A stretch of 64,000 bases of DNA from Bacteroidales bacterium. GTDB taxonomy: Bacteria > Bacteroidota > Bacteroidia > Bacteroidales > WCHB1-69. Shown in pieces: positions 37,001-40,828 of the stretch. Positions within the stretch are counted from its first letter, which is position 1; each line of letters starts with the position of its first letter. The stretch lies in NCBI GenBank assembly GCA_016288655.1, contig JAEEKX010000039.1, forward strand, positions 1-64,000, in the 5' to 3' direction. A model generated the notes under the pieces. It did not search any database, had not been told where the DNA came from, and was given only the letters and a program-made list of their open reading frames with translations. The position numbers and the translations under genes were made by a program.

Positions 37001-39816
37001 TCGCTGACAACCACACAGCCATCAGGGCCGGTGACAGCGACAGTATAGATGTACGGATATTCACGATAATCTTTAGCTTTGCTGAAGGTGTATCCCGTCT
37101 GGGTGGTGTTGACGTTGTCCTCACGCCATACCAAGTTGTAAGTACCAGCGATGGTATCATTCAAAGTAGCGGTCAAGTTAACCGTATTTTGATCAGGGTT
37201 ACCGCAAAGGAGCTGGTCGCCGCTGATGCTGACGCTCGGGATATGGTTGACGCGGATGGTATCGTTCGGAGTGGAGTGGGCTACACAACCACTGGTGGGT
37301 TGTTCGACGGTGACACTATATATATATAAGGTAGTGTCGTTGCCGGTGGCCACTTCATCGTAGTAACTGGCAGTGGTAGTAGTGCCCATGACGAGACCGT
37401 TTCTATACCAAGTGTAGATGGCAGTACCGGCAGCGTCGTCAAGGGTGGCGGTGGCTGTCAGTTCGACTTGCGAGCCGGAGCAGACAAAGCCAGCGGGATT
37501 CGTGGTGAGATCGACGGTGGGCATCGTGCGGGCCTTCACCTCAAAGGTGGTGTCAGCTTTGCAGGAACTGGTGCCCGGATAGTGTTGGGTCATGTGGACG
37601 GTATAGACACCAGCTTCAGTGGCAACGTAGGTGGCACCCGTGCCAACTTCACTCCCGCCGAACTCCCAAGTATAGGTGACGCCAGGGATAGTCTCGTCGG
37701 AGGTCGTAGCCATCAGGGTGACAGAACCACCTTCGCAGAGAGCCGAGTCGCTCGCGTTGATGCTGACGATCGGCATGGGATCAACTTGGGTGAAGAAGAT
37801 GTCGGAAGCCATAGCCCGACAACCGATGGCGGAAGCCATACCCATCACAGCATAAATCTGATGAGCATCCTGCTGAGCGGCTAAGTCGATGGAAAGAATC
37901 GGGAGGTTTTCACCGGTTTGAATATTCTCATCGACGAACCAAGTCCAACCATTGGAGGCAGTCACGAAGATTTCCGGAGCACCCACAGCGTGATAATTTG
38001 CCGTGGTACCTTCGCAGATGCGAGAGGGACCGGTAATCACGATCTCTGTCTGCGGGAAGACGGTGACGACCGGAGAGGCGGCTGTCTTGCTGCCGCAGTT
38101 GTCGGTCGTAGTCAACACCAACGTATAGGTGTATTCCGTCTCCGCGTTGGAGTTGTTCTCCACGTTGTCCACGAAGGACGCGGTGGTTGCCGGAAGCAAC
38201 TGGCCGTTTCTATACCATGTATATATATAGTTGGTACCGGTCAAGCCCGTGGCCTCGACATGGATGGGAGCACCGTTACAAGCCAATACATTTGTGGCAC
38301 CACCTTCAATCTTCACAACCGGGGTCTCCATTTCAGGAAGAACCTCGATGGTGGCCGTGGCCGTGGCAGAGCATTGTGCATTGCCCGTCACAGTGACCGT
38401 CACACCCAGAGGGGCGGTGAGGTTGCCCGAGACTGCTGTGGCACCCGTACCGGTGACACCCGTTGACCAAGTATAGGTCGGGTAATCGGAAACGTAACCA
38501 TTGACCGTTACGGTAGCCGTACCCGGAGCGTCGTAGCAGGCAGGTGTCGTGGTGAGCGTCGCGGTCGGCATGGGATAGACCGAAACCAACAGCGGCTCAC
38601 TGACGAGGTGACAGTTAAGGGCTGCGTCGTTGAGGTTGAGAACAATCTCGTAAGGTCTATCTGAAGGAGCCAGACCACTAATGGTTGTTGCGGAACCATT
38701 ATTGCCAGCAGCGCCATCCACAGACCATGTCAGAGCACATTCGGGTACAAAAACATACAAACCTTCGTAATTGGAGGTAAGAGAGATGTTAGCAGTACTA
38801 TTCGTACAGAAAACCGCCTGACCGGGCGATCCGATGACAGGAGTGATGGGAGTCTCCACGGAGAAATCGGCATTGGTGGCAGAGCAACCGCCAGCATCTA
38901 CAACGGTGTAAGAGACAGTTCCCGCATCATACGGATTGTCAATCCAGGTTGAGTTGGAGGAGCCGAGGAGGGCACCATTGCGATAGAAGGTGTACGGCGC
39001 GGCACCGCCAGTGGCCGTCAACAAAAGTTGGCCACCAGGACAGATGATGGGGTCTGCAGTGGGGTCACAAGGCGGCAAAGCAAATTCCACGTTGAGAGTG
39101 GGAGGGGTGGCGCCGGTGAAATCAACGGTATAGACGGCGGAGGTGTCGTTGCAGAGGTCGGAGCCCTGATAGACGGCGATGGCCTTATAGTCACCTGCCG
39201 TAGTGGCAACATAGGTGTTGGAGGTACCCGTGTTGGCGACGACGTTGCTGCCGAGCATCCAGACCCAGTGGTCAACCGTGGCCGGGCTGGTCGTGGTGGC
39301 GGTCAGGGTCTGCTGGGTGCAGGCGTGTTCCGGAGTGCCGGTAATCGTCACGGTGCCTCTGTCCACACTTCTCAGCATGAAGACGGCGGAGGTGTCGGCG
39401 GGGCCGACACAGGCGCTGCCCTCCATCCGTTGTACAACTACTTTATAATAGCGGACAGGGGTGACGTCACTCATATTGACATGCAGTTCCTGTATATTCT
39501 GTGCACCGGCGACCCCGCTGAACCCACCACCGTGGGATGTGCTGGACAGCCAGGTGTAAGAATATGTCGTTCCGGTTGTGAAGGGATCAGTGTCCACAAA
39601 CACAGCATGCAACGTGACCATTGCATTTGAGCATGCGAACTCCGGACCCTCAATGCGGACAACAAGGTTCTGAGTGGCATTGACACGATTTACTGCATAT
39701 ACCCCGTCTGCGCGGTCAGTATAATTATTCGCAAGCATTCCTGTGGTGCCCGGAGACGAGTAACCATGATAAGCATACATGAACACCATCAGGAAAAAAA
39801 TCGTAAACTTTTTCAT
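16042..39816 (-). CDS. Giant (7924 aa) secreted multi-Ig-like-module protein with T9SS type-A sorting domain; putative adhesin or surface-layer protein
   Basis: Single uninterrupted ORF; signal peptide MKKFTIFFLMVFMYAYHGYS. About 80 modules with paired Cys, ICEGGxVTLTA...YTWYRNGxxIxGAT...SGC. C-terminus LRVYPVPAHVGVEITVELP...LDIFDAKGALVQHV...GTYFGRITTGTNTIETVKFVIVK is a type-A CTD. Confidence 0.95.
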   Translation of the reverse strand: MKKFTIFFLMVFMYAYHGYSSPGTTGMLANNYTDRADGVYAVNRVNATQNLVVRIEGPEFACSNAMVTLHAVFVDTDPFTTGTTYSYTWLSSTSHGGGFSGVAGAQNIQELHVNMSDVTPVRYYKVVVQRMEGSACVGPADTSAVFMLRSVDRGTVTITGTPEHACTQQTLTATTTSPATVDHWVWMLGSNVVANTGTSNTYVATTAGDYKAIAVYQGSDLCNDTSAVYTVDFTGATPPTLNVEFALPPCDPTADPIICPGGQLLLTATGGAAPYTFYRNGALLGSSNSTWIDNPYDAGTVSYTVVDAGGCSATNADFSVETPITPVIGSPGQAVFCTNSTANISLTSNYEGLYVFVPECALTWSVDGAAGNNGSATTISGLAPSDRPYEIVLNLNDAALNCHLVSEPLLVSVYPMPTATLTTTPACYDAPGTATVTVNGYVSDYPTYTWSTGVTGTGATAVSGNLTAPLGVTVTVTGNAQCSATATATIEVLPEMETPVVKIEGGATNVLACNGAPIHVEATGLTGTNYIYTWYRNGQLLPATTASFVDNVENNSNAETEYTYTLVLTTTDNCGSKTAASPVVTVFPQTEIVITGPSRICEGTTANYHAVGAPEIFVTASNGWTWFVDENIQTGENLPILSIDLAAQQDAHQIYAVMGMASAIGCRAMASDIFFTQVDPMPIVSINASDSALCEGGSVTLMATTSDETIPGVTYTWEFGGSEVGTGATYVATEAGVYTVHMTQHYPGTSSCKADTTFEVKARTMPTVDLTTNPAGFVCSGSQVELTATATLDDAAGTAIYTWYRNGLVMGTTTTASYYDEVATGNDTTLYIYSVTVEQPTSGCVAHSTPNDTIRVNHIPSVSISGDQLLCGNPDQNTVNLTATLNDTIAGTYNLVWREDNVNTTQTGYTFSKAKDYREYPYIYTVAVTGPDGCVVVSDPYPVYVNDTIVVGVNASSNKVCAGKEVVLNAAVQDNFDQVTFRWYTVNGTTETEIPNEYTSTLVQYPTANTIYRVRVLQNSTFCTAQGDTAIEVVTAPTMTLAVTPAGTDSICEGGQFTLELQPSDVAPAGTYNWYKNNNLVATNTNNYFTDSPVAIDGDRTMYTYAVQFVQDSTGCEAFQYDTVYVFPNLNVVISGDQTVCDGEFNVNLTATVNGMAIPSTNVTATWYRDGIDASTLGTITNGTDNSVYVANHDAVRTGETSSTYIYSVEISRGNGCTTLSADYPVTVYSAPLIQMTANDTTICAGGDVTFTANVTNNNIAGLSYEWKVNNVVVDGAASNTMTYLFQDASEYVVVVNALQNLSGCTATDTIKVTPKEQLTVNIDANNDTVCAGQQIMVAATPTSFIAAEPITYTWYKNGAVMENETDSVIYDTPEAQSIYGTTYVYGVAISQPSSACGSVIVYDTVSVKAHPTVAISGDAMICHNDSIGLVAHVNDYDETMGELHFQWRLANADITGATNDTLSETNRPASNEPYIYTVVVTNENAGCAVESDPYYVYVNDTLNVVVTSDYDSICENAEITLTAHLGDYNSENLIYRWFAEDVEIPGATERVITVVPQNVGVNHYRVDLLQTTSECAASGKDSVKVLAAPDLTLDVNMTMVCSGGEVTLVASATQEGTFAWYKNGVLIEGATQQLLMDSPIAIDGDSTAYVYSVVFSSNIPGCMATKDTIVYAYPNPTIVISGDPIICDGNNIDLTANINGYDTTTTNVHYQWMLANTNLTDASATTNHLTYLAANSTDPYQFTVMAYDNSGCRSISDIYYVYVNDSIQVVVTADDTTICENGTVTLTANLGDYNDDALIYQWYTGSVAPANAIAGATSATLTTNVSATETYYVEVIQTTSDCHASGSQTIHTEQAPAIANITLSDTAVCDAYQIQITATIDPAQPGIAGEPYIYTWYRNGQLIEGVTDSTFMDAAPLTNADSSVYVYSATVRQASSSCVSEMKTSAQSLTVFSLPTVQLSGDASLCYGDTVILWAHIQNHNAVPFDMAHITWAWLLDNNDVSSNPMLGNMINPGTIYYKENRINDVQTEPYNYSIRINAGHGCTVTSDPYPVTIFNLPDVYVTVDDATICEGGEITATANIGFNNTHDTAFYDANDLTYVWSVDGTVVDGAVSSTLTTTLTTAGTIPVKVQVLANSTRCLKENAVNVEVSTIPVISSIELSSNDICEGTQVTVTGHASDGVTGEAYIYTWYRNGEVIEGVTDSTFVDAPVLSDVDANSFVYTAVVRQASAGCTSLVAASDTLTVSQNPTVMISGDAILCKDSTVILDAHINDTLIATGALTYQWRMFNDNLIDGGDTTGATTDHLEIAHMATQDEPYIFTVEVANDNGCRSLSEPYYVYVNDTILVEVTADFDSVCTNGAVTLTANLGNYNTDNLVYRWYTVEGSVETEIVGATSRELTVHPEATTDYLVRVMQTTSECEAEGTKQIKVIDLPELTLTLVPQDTICVGGEVTLTATELPATYTWMKNGVVIEGANTNVLSDSPIAVDNDITTYNYAVLCFTEIPGCQSTTIDTMITVFPNHSVTISGDPILCNTNNVQLLATLHDTVQNATYEYQWMVDGVDVAGANNADFDQAMTERDYPYIFSVRVTNNISGCVAVSDGYYVYVDANPEVVVSASDTDVCENGVVTLTAHLGNYNTPNLTYVWKVDGTEIAGANEATYVATIDASHTYTAEVTQANSGCVGTGDITITKHDIPVVVLNIGTGSVTDSTICEGGQVTLIAHATADAELGDITFAWYENGVLLQGVTDSTYTVSPLVVDVDQTAHIYSVVAIAAAPACASEPATATVRVSANPEVLLYGHSIVCEAPVGVNNVQVNARIVTDIPFDPMMEHHWYVDGVEVIPAMGDEVPMLDGYFLSDHVDLQMDPHTYQLEVISSNGCRVTSDPFMVQVLAKPVVNVLVDDVDSTICDGGQITATAYLANPNATNITYQWLVDGDSIIGATTPILTTTLTGVATHEITVSVNQLVSDPDRYACRNTDVVEVEVVAAPEITEVEASADTICEGYQVNIHAVASNGVAEDGYTYTWYRNGAEMTGLVDSVIYDTPVATDGDTAMYIYTVVAHQISSGCNSLPMSDTVYVFPNPTVWISGDQIICDHGDIELHANLNDTALNLTFNYEWRLSNTTIGNNSRDLTIHDTTFRDEPYIFTVTVSNDRGCAVTSEPYYVYVNDSVRVEVTHEPDSVCPGAEVTFTANLIDYNADNLIYRWSEIRGTSVGDTTEIHGATSREVVVRPTTEIYRYQVEILQTTSMCKAIGFDSVKVLSPATLAWEEVSDTALCFGGEVSLTVTPPTNLEGYYTWYRNGQQITGANLNHLNDSPIAVDGDSTAYEYAVVFNPVVDGCRSEMIDTIVYVYPSPVIEITGDAIVCTRTDSNIYLIAHVSDTSVASRDFTYTWFESNREITATENLASEDTLLIHGVEFRDEPYIFTVVMSNNRGCTVTSAPYNVYVNDTVLVEVTSSVDSVCAGGEVTLEANLGDYNADNMIYRWYAKEEGAADSTEIWGGTSRIITVNPIKTTYYSVLVRQTTSECFAIGYDTIKVIAPTAIAINLGVDEGRDTLCNGGEVTLVATGEHGEALVGGSFIWTRNGVVIPGAEGPSITESPLAIDNDSTAYIYQVMYALDVPGCRADTADTTVIVYMNPTVQISGDPIICNVEGTENNLVLVANVNDTVHHDLTYEWRLANRTIEGATEDTLRAHLDASDNPYLFTVQVSNHRGCTTLSEEFPVYVNDTASIQVVVTSDYDTVCVGGEVTLTAHLADYNSGSLTFQWYKRDTTATGADTLIAIDYGTEPILHYTMTDSLWNYFELHITQTNSGCEAWGIDSVYVWPRVPYVISHVHALNIANNSHFICDGGEVDVQVELSDLNGNRIDSTLFTYNWYRNGFEHPFLSGPWFRESPLTVDGDTTHYQYSAVIVLDIPGCEYSQMNFSDTVTVVRNPIVYISGNPYVCQYMPINLFAWVNGDVAPLTTTYNWYLDGQLHNTYQSYRFYHWDSLAVSTGFAYNFMVEAVDANGCSGFSDPFQVVVVEAPVVHITATEDSVCVGGEVTFTANLDNYNLEYLQYQWYQDVILETNRIPGATNPTYTDTLNETHTYYVEVFSSLVANDALCTATDGYTVTVVPDPVVDSVTISVDDICEGGQVTVTAHTSEGIPSDAYTYTWFRNGILMEGITDSTFTESPMTVDGDITTYVYSAIASQVSSGCTSAQTFATDTLTVYPNPTVVIAGDPIICEDSVIMLSANVTNDYFGAELTYTWLLYNDTIRAPRTGVGADTIIDPRPAQDHPYIYTAVVNNPHGCLTESAPFYVYVNDTIIVEVTSSEDTICEGGSITLTANIGDYNADALTYRWYKNDTTAANEIWGATQSQLTIVPDSTMNYFVRVFQTTSDCETFGSYRIIVNPVPYIDTIELSINEICDGGQVTITAHPMGGVSTDIAPYVFTWYRNNEVIEGVTDSTFTESPLTVDGNITDYVYSATVHQAASGCESERKYADSILRVNPNPQVVISSDPLICEDDHIILHANVTDEYPTANLNFTWKLDNDTVADGLGMDTFDTLVEPRDHSYDFTVVVSNEHGCVTESAVYSVTVNPRPVVELTAFEDTICETGSTILRANVDNGFLTNLMYRWINVESGDTIYGGMQHELTVYPDSTTRYAVEVYQVGSECMSYDTITIKVNERPVIDSVILSDYEICDGGQVTVTAYTHGGVDTANVPYIYTWYRNGELVEGETGATFVVSPLTVDNNITDYVFSAVVRQDISGCVSDSTAAAYLRVNPNPYVVISSDPLICQYDSVHLYANVTDEYPTANLNFTWKLDNDTIADGLGMTQFDTLLEPRDHSYNFTVVVANDLGCVSMSDVYRLTVNPMPAVEITAYEEDICEGGSTVLTANIDNYNLTNLMYRWHKDSLNNPIDGDMQRIVTMTPDTTTMYFVEIYQVGSECVNVDSIEIRVHEIPVVDSVTLDFYEMCYGGQPTITAHTHGGVDTADYPYYYTWYRNGELIEGVTGETFTDNLNEIAVDNDDSYYVYTAVAHQIPSGCTSEPTSADRLNVYMNPRVEITGDPYVCQTDPVFVMANVDTSSITVGNLHFTWYESGQIRDNMAYGYGDSRYFSEYFYPRPNAYHMQVEVTRGNGCRTMSEPFDVYVHEAPVVSVTATETEICVGGTVTMTANLEDYHMVSDDDHIGDLTFQWYENSVTQANAIYGATLPTYTAANIDTTTTYYVKVFRTLSECFDIDQITINVHEDPTVTLAISDSDTVICAGGEFTLTASAVYDSILGVPTFTWSRNGVVLDNTFDSVFVDHPVTVDNDSVNYTYGVYVTLTASGCASTVSDSSTINVTVLPNATVQIEGDPVICGAGNELDTIHLVANVNDTSAFVDGFTYEWRLYNRTINAAQDSIIGRADSNVLDILVAPSLEPYVFTVHVWNENGCSTVSEEFPVYVNDTTSVVITASETEICVGGEVTLFANLGDYHVNNLTYQWIVNGDTIPGATSAEYTTTLDSTSTFAVNLVQTTSSCLSYNEITIYVHPDPVVTLAINDNDTVICDGGQVTLTATAVYDSILGPATFTWYRNHVEIADAHDSIYVESPLTVDGDVTTYEYSVMVTLPQSGCQSVITDSSTVTVTVNPNPTIEIEGDHNICGSGAGLDTIHLVANVNDTVTNSHEFTYEWRLFNTTIDQATTNVLDTFLMPNDEPYIFTAIVANENGCTTVSEPFEVYVHEAVEVVALTTEADICVGGTVTVSAHLNNYNIEGLTYQWLANGDTIDGATEATYTTTLDSTTTFEVLVDQPTTSCISNATVTVNVHADPTVTVAISDADTNICEGGQFTLTATAVYDTVLGEPTYTWYRNGVEVADATGAVLTESPVTVDGDITNYRYEVLVTLTASGCQSVITDSSTIDVHVYPNSTVEIEGDPIICGAGANTVSTVLTANLNDTVTDVDGYTFEWRLFNRTIDATDTNVNGAADSVVLDYNLTVSDNPYIFTVIVHNPNGCTNESAPFYVYVNDTADINVTVSEYDICEYGEVTFYANIGDYNMPNLTYQWYEGDTTNAIAGATQSTYITTLDTVGAHTYVVRVYQPTSNCVAYGENTVNVHADPTVTVAISDEDTTICEGGEFTITATATYDSILGTPVYTWFRNGVEITNATEATLTESPVTVDGDVTTYTYEVLVTLTANGCQSVITDSSTMIVTVLPNPTVEIAGDHSICGNGVGADHVILTANVNDTVADVDGFTYEWRLFNLTVGTENTIDTVLPSNDEPYIFTVIVRNENGCTTTSAPFEVLVNEPVVVTALSTEYDICEGGNVTVSAHLDNANIAGLTYQWVANGDTIPGATSPEYTTSLDSTTVFEVIVEQPTTSCISNAFVTVNVHPDPVVTVEISDEDTVICEGGEFTLTATAVYDEILGDVTYTWTKNGVVIAGANTNTLHESQVTVDNDVTNYTYTVVATLTASGCQSVVTDSSTINVTVLRNATVVIAGDPVICGSGVAATTVHLTANVNDTSDMVDGYNYEWRLFNETLAGENTNVLDMTLAPSVDPYTFTAVITNENGCGVVSAPFNVMVNAAPEVVITVTENDICEGGQTTLTATLGDYNTEFLTYQWQLNGVNIAGATQATYTTPDNLLDGDYEYTVIVRQTTSDCVSSDVYTITVHADPVITDITVSNEVICDGGQVVVTATGNYDAELGDPIYTWYRNGVLLPGITSNTFTDYPTIVDDQTTFTYSAVVTLAASGCTSAEAFAPVVTVNEHATITVTTTGSQTVCEGGNVMLTANVDPADNYTYQWYIDNQPVGQDTNVFIAQGLAARETPYMIHVIVEGAAGCITSTMGEAVPVTVVADPIVTLVDVTNAGASTVCVGGTATLTASYEGGVAQINGLGTPTYTWFNNGEQVGTGNTYVIPDTLAAGSYAYTVVMSFADNAYGCDVNTAVQGNTGIYNFTVVDDPTPFIAIHVDNDSIVCVGGTTELYVHHVDGGLENAQYNYQWYRNGIILPGATQPTLVTDANLTAGNYEYQVIVTMDGVACDGASNTITIPVVATPVATIDGAANVCFGGQVTMTATVDTTYGDNVTYQWIRNGQPIDGATQSTYTTDATLNVGNYEYQVVVINTLSGCQTTSGIVAAHVVADPTVVVLGAESVCQGGTITLVADIAETVPGTTYNYAWYRDNAQVGSNASTYVTDASLAAGTYNYFVEVTPAGMSGCNATSAMVQAVVLAGPTATISGFNEVCEGGSVVLSANVYPTSTYNYTWYLNGVELTTQNAATLTTDATLAVGTYTYAVEASNNMYNSCVATAQFTYTVAAEPVIDSIVSSLPNNQMCEGGAVTLTASMSNGTNAANVNTVYHWAVNGHEIVGANGATFTETINVPGTYTYTVYATQGHNDYNTGCESETQSIVIEVLEQPFVGISYSGMLQVCEGGYVELSAIIEGGIGTPNIIWRRNNARITEFDNMVTIHTDTTDAVGGPYTYSVSVNYPQGSGCVATSDNVDVYVLYQPRWEQTVVTPADVCLGDRVDLFATVAGGVEDANHQTGTFIQWVYAPVSDLSDVSNVTGGLGGLSYDITTSAGIYTYYPTYVAPANTNCMPSNTPNATTVTVHEHPTATMYLGEGSDVLCWNDADDNATLTIVFHGTAPFYFTLTDVTHGISTNYVTNSNVYSIELTPNSTTTYQLTALSDLYCSVGDITDATVTIVVSQFEIVNDSVAICPDEVGALAVFQFNNLTVNDDRDTIWYEIVDYNNIGFDYTGGMIDLDNNTVSIWMPTTEPGTYQFGIVIDGCMYDVTVTILWGATNGINIMDQKWDDVVVCNNNPATNGGHTFVSFQWYRNGEPIPGATHQYYQEIGGLNGIYSLWVLDDQGNEYWTCEMIVATNPQLRVYPVPAHVGVEITVELPLSAEELDGAVLDIFDAKGALVQHVTNLQQITRVAGFEAQGTYFGRITTGTNTIETVKFVIVK
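19950..37300 (-). repeat. Higher-order tandem repeat, about 840-bp superunit (three Ig-like modules A-B-C), about 21 copies, within the giant ORF
   Basis: The B-module signature (ISGDPIIC / PYIFTV...VYVNDT) recurs near 20440, 21270, 22130, 22960, 23800, 24670, 25500, 26310, 27155, 28000, 28885, 29750, 30555, 31420, 32230, 33060, 33920, 34760, 35570, 36420 and 37220. Confidence 0.88.
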
Positions 39817-39974
39817 TGCTTTGAATTTAATTATTACTATTTATTTCTATTTTCTTTCAAATTTTCCAATTTTCAAATATTCTGACTACAAATCAGTTAT
39901 ACTCGTTTTTTCAATAAATGTTTCGTTTGAATTCAAAATTCAAATCCTTTTTTTCGGTTTAATATATCAACTTG

Positions 39975-39982
39975 CAAAAATA
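39975..39982 (-). promoter_or_regulatory. Putative -7 element for the giant ORF (TATTTTTG on minus)
   Basis: Plus CAAAAATA preceded by TTG, i.e. minus TATTTTTGCAAG; about 160 nt upstream of the start codon. Confidence 0.45.
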
Positions 39983-40138
39983 CAAAAAAATATCTACTTG
40001 TATTCACTTCTATCTTTTTTTTTTGAAACCTTTGCTATTTCTGCAATTTGAGTACTTTTCAACACTTTTTCAACACTGTGTTATTCTTTTGAATTTCAGT
40101 AATTTAATAAAACGAAAAAAAATTATATTCACAGTCAA

Positions 40139-40172
40139 TGTTTGATAAATTTTTCTTTTATCAACATTTTTT
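40139..40172 (+). terminator. Orphan terminator-like hairpin (plus orientation) in the giant-gene upstream region
   Basis: TGTTTGATAAA(40139-40149)/TTTATCAACA(40157-40166) followed by T6. Confidence 0.35.
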
Positions 40173-40222
40173 GCTGAGATATGAACAGTGGGCGTTTTCG
40201 GTCCAAAAGAGGTGAAAAAAGC

Positions 40223-40264
40223 AAAAAAAAAACCGTCCACCTCCTCTTTGGAGCAAGCGGACGG
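40223..40264 (-). terminator. Intrinsic terminator of the lipoprotein-glutamine synthetase operon
   Basis: Minus strand CCGTCC...(inner CTCC...GGAG)...GGACGG followed by T10. Confidence 0.85.
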
Positions 40265-40284
40265 GCTAAACATTAACTATCTGT

Positions 40285-40800
40285 CTAATAGAGCAATGCC
40301 ACTTCCCGTTGCAGCAGTTGCAAGGCCTCTGCTGTAGGAGATTGGGCGGAAATAGCTTCAAAGATATTGATATACAAATCGTTAGCCATCGCACCATCGG
40401 ACAATTTCCCCGCCGACAGGTTGATCACATTCACCACCTTCTCCTTGGCGTTGCGGATAGTGTCCCACACCTCCGGCGACAGATAGACCTGCTGCGAGAG
40501 GTTGTGCTCGTACTCGCTCCGAATGGTCGTCAGGAGGATCGTCTGCATCTGATATGCAGTCAGTTCTGGATTATTAACCCTGAAAATCAATTGGTTAGGT
40601 TCAATTCTTTCCAAAAACATGGCCATACGCTCGTAGGCCTGCAACCGCATGGGCAGGATGGCCTTCTTAGCGTCGAACTTGAGTTCGAGCAGCCGTTTCT
40701 TCTGGTCGTTTTCCACGAAGTGACGGACGATGAGGTAGGCCGCAACCGCCACGATGAGCGGCGGCACAACGGCGAGGATAATGATGGTGGCGTTACACAT
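40285..40800 (-). CDS. Conserved hypothetical membrane-anchored protein
   Basis: Start at MCNATIIILAVVPPLIVAVAAYLIVRHF (single N-terminal TM), then KKRLLELKFDAKKAILPMRLQAYERMAMFLERI; the upstream ORF-track extension looks spurious. Confidence 0.75.
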   Translation of the reverse strand: MCNATIIILAVVPPLIVAVAAYLIVRHFVENDQKKRLLELKFDAKKAILPMRLQAYERMAMFLERIEPNQLIFRVNNPELTAYQMQTILLTTIRSEYEHNLSQQVYLSPEVWDTIRNAKEKVVNVINLSAGKLSDGAMANDLYINIFEAISAQSPTAEALQLLQREVALLY

Positions 40801-40828
40801 AGTCGCTAACAGTTTGTATGATAATGGA

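Noticed and set aside
19950-37300. CRISPR array
   Set aside because: Repeats are about 840-bp coding superunits, diverged and in frame, without short direct repeats and unique spacers; no cas genes in the window.
39850-40180. AT-rich region considered as a replication origin or DnaA-box cluster
   Set aside because: No convincing TTATnCACA boxes and no dnaA/dnaN neighbours; more simply an upstream regulatory region.
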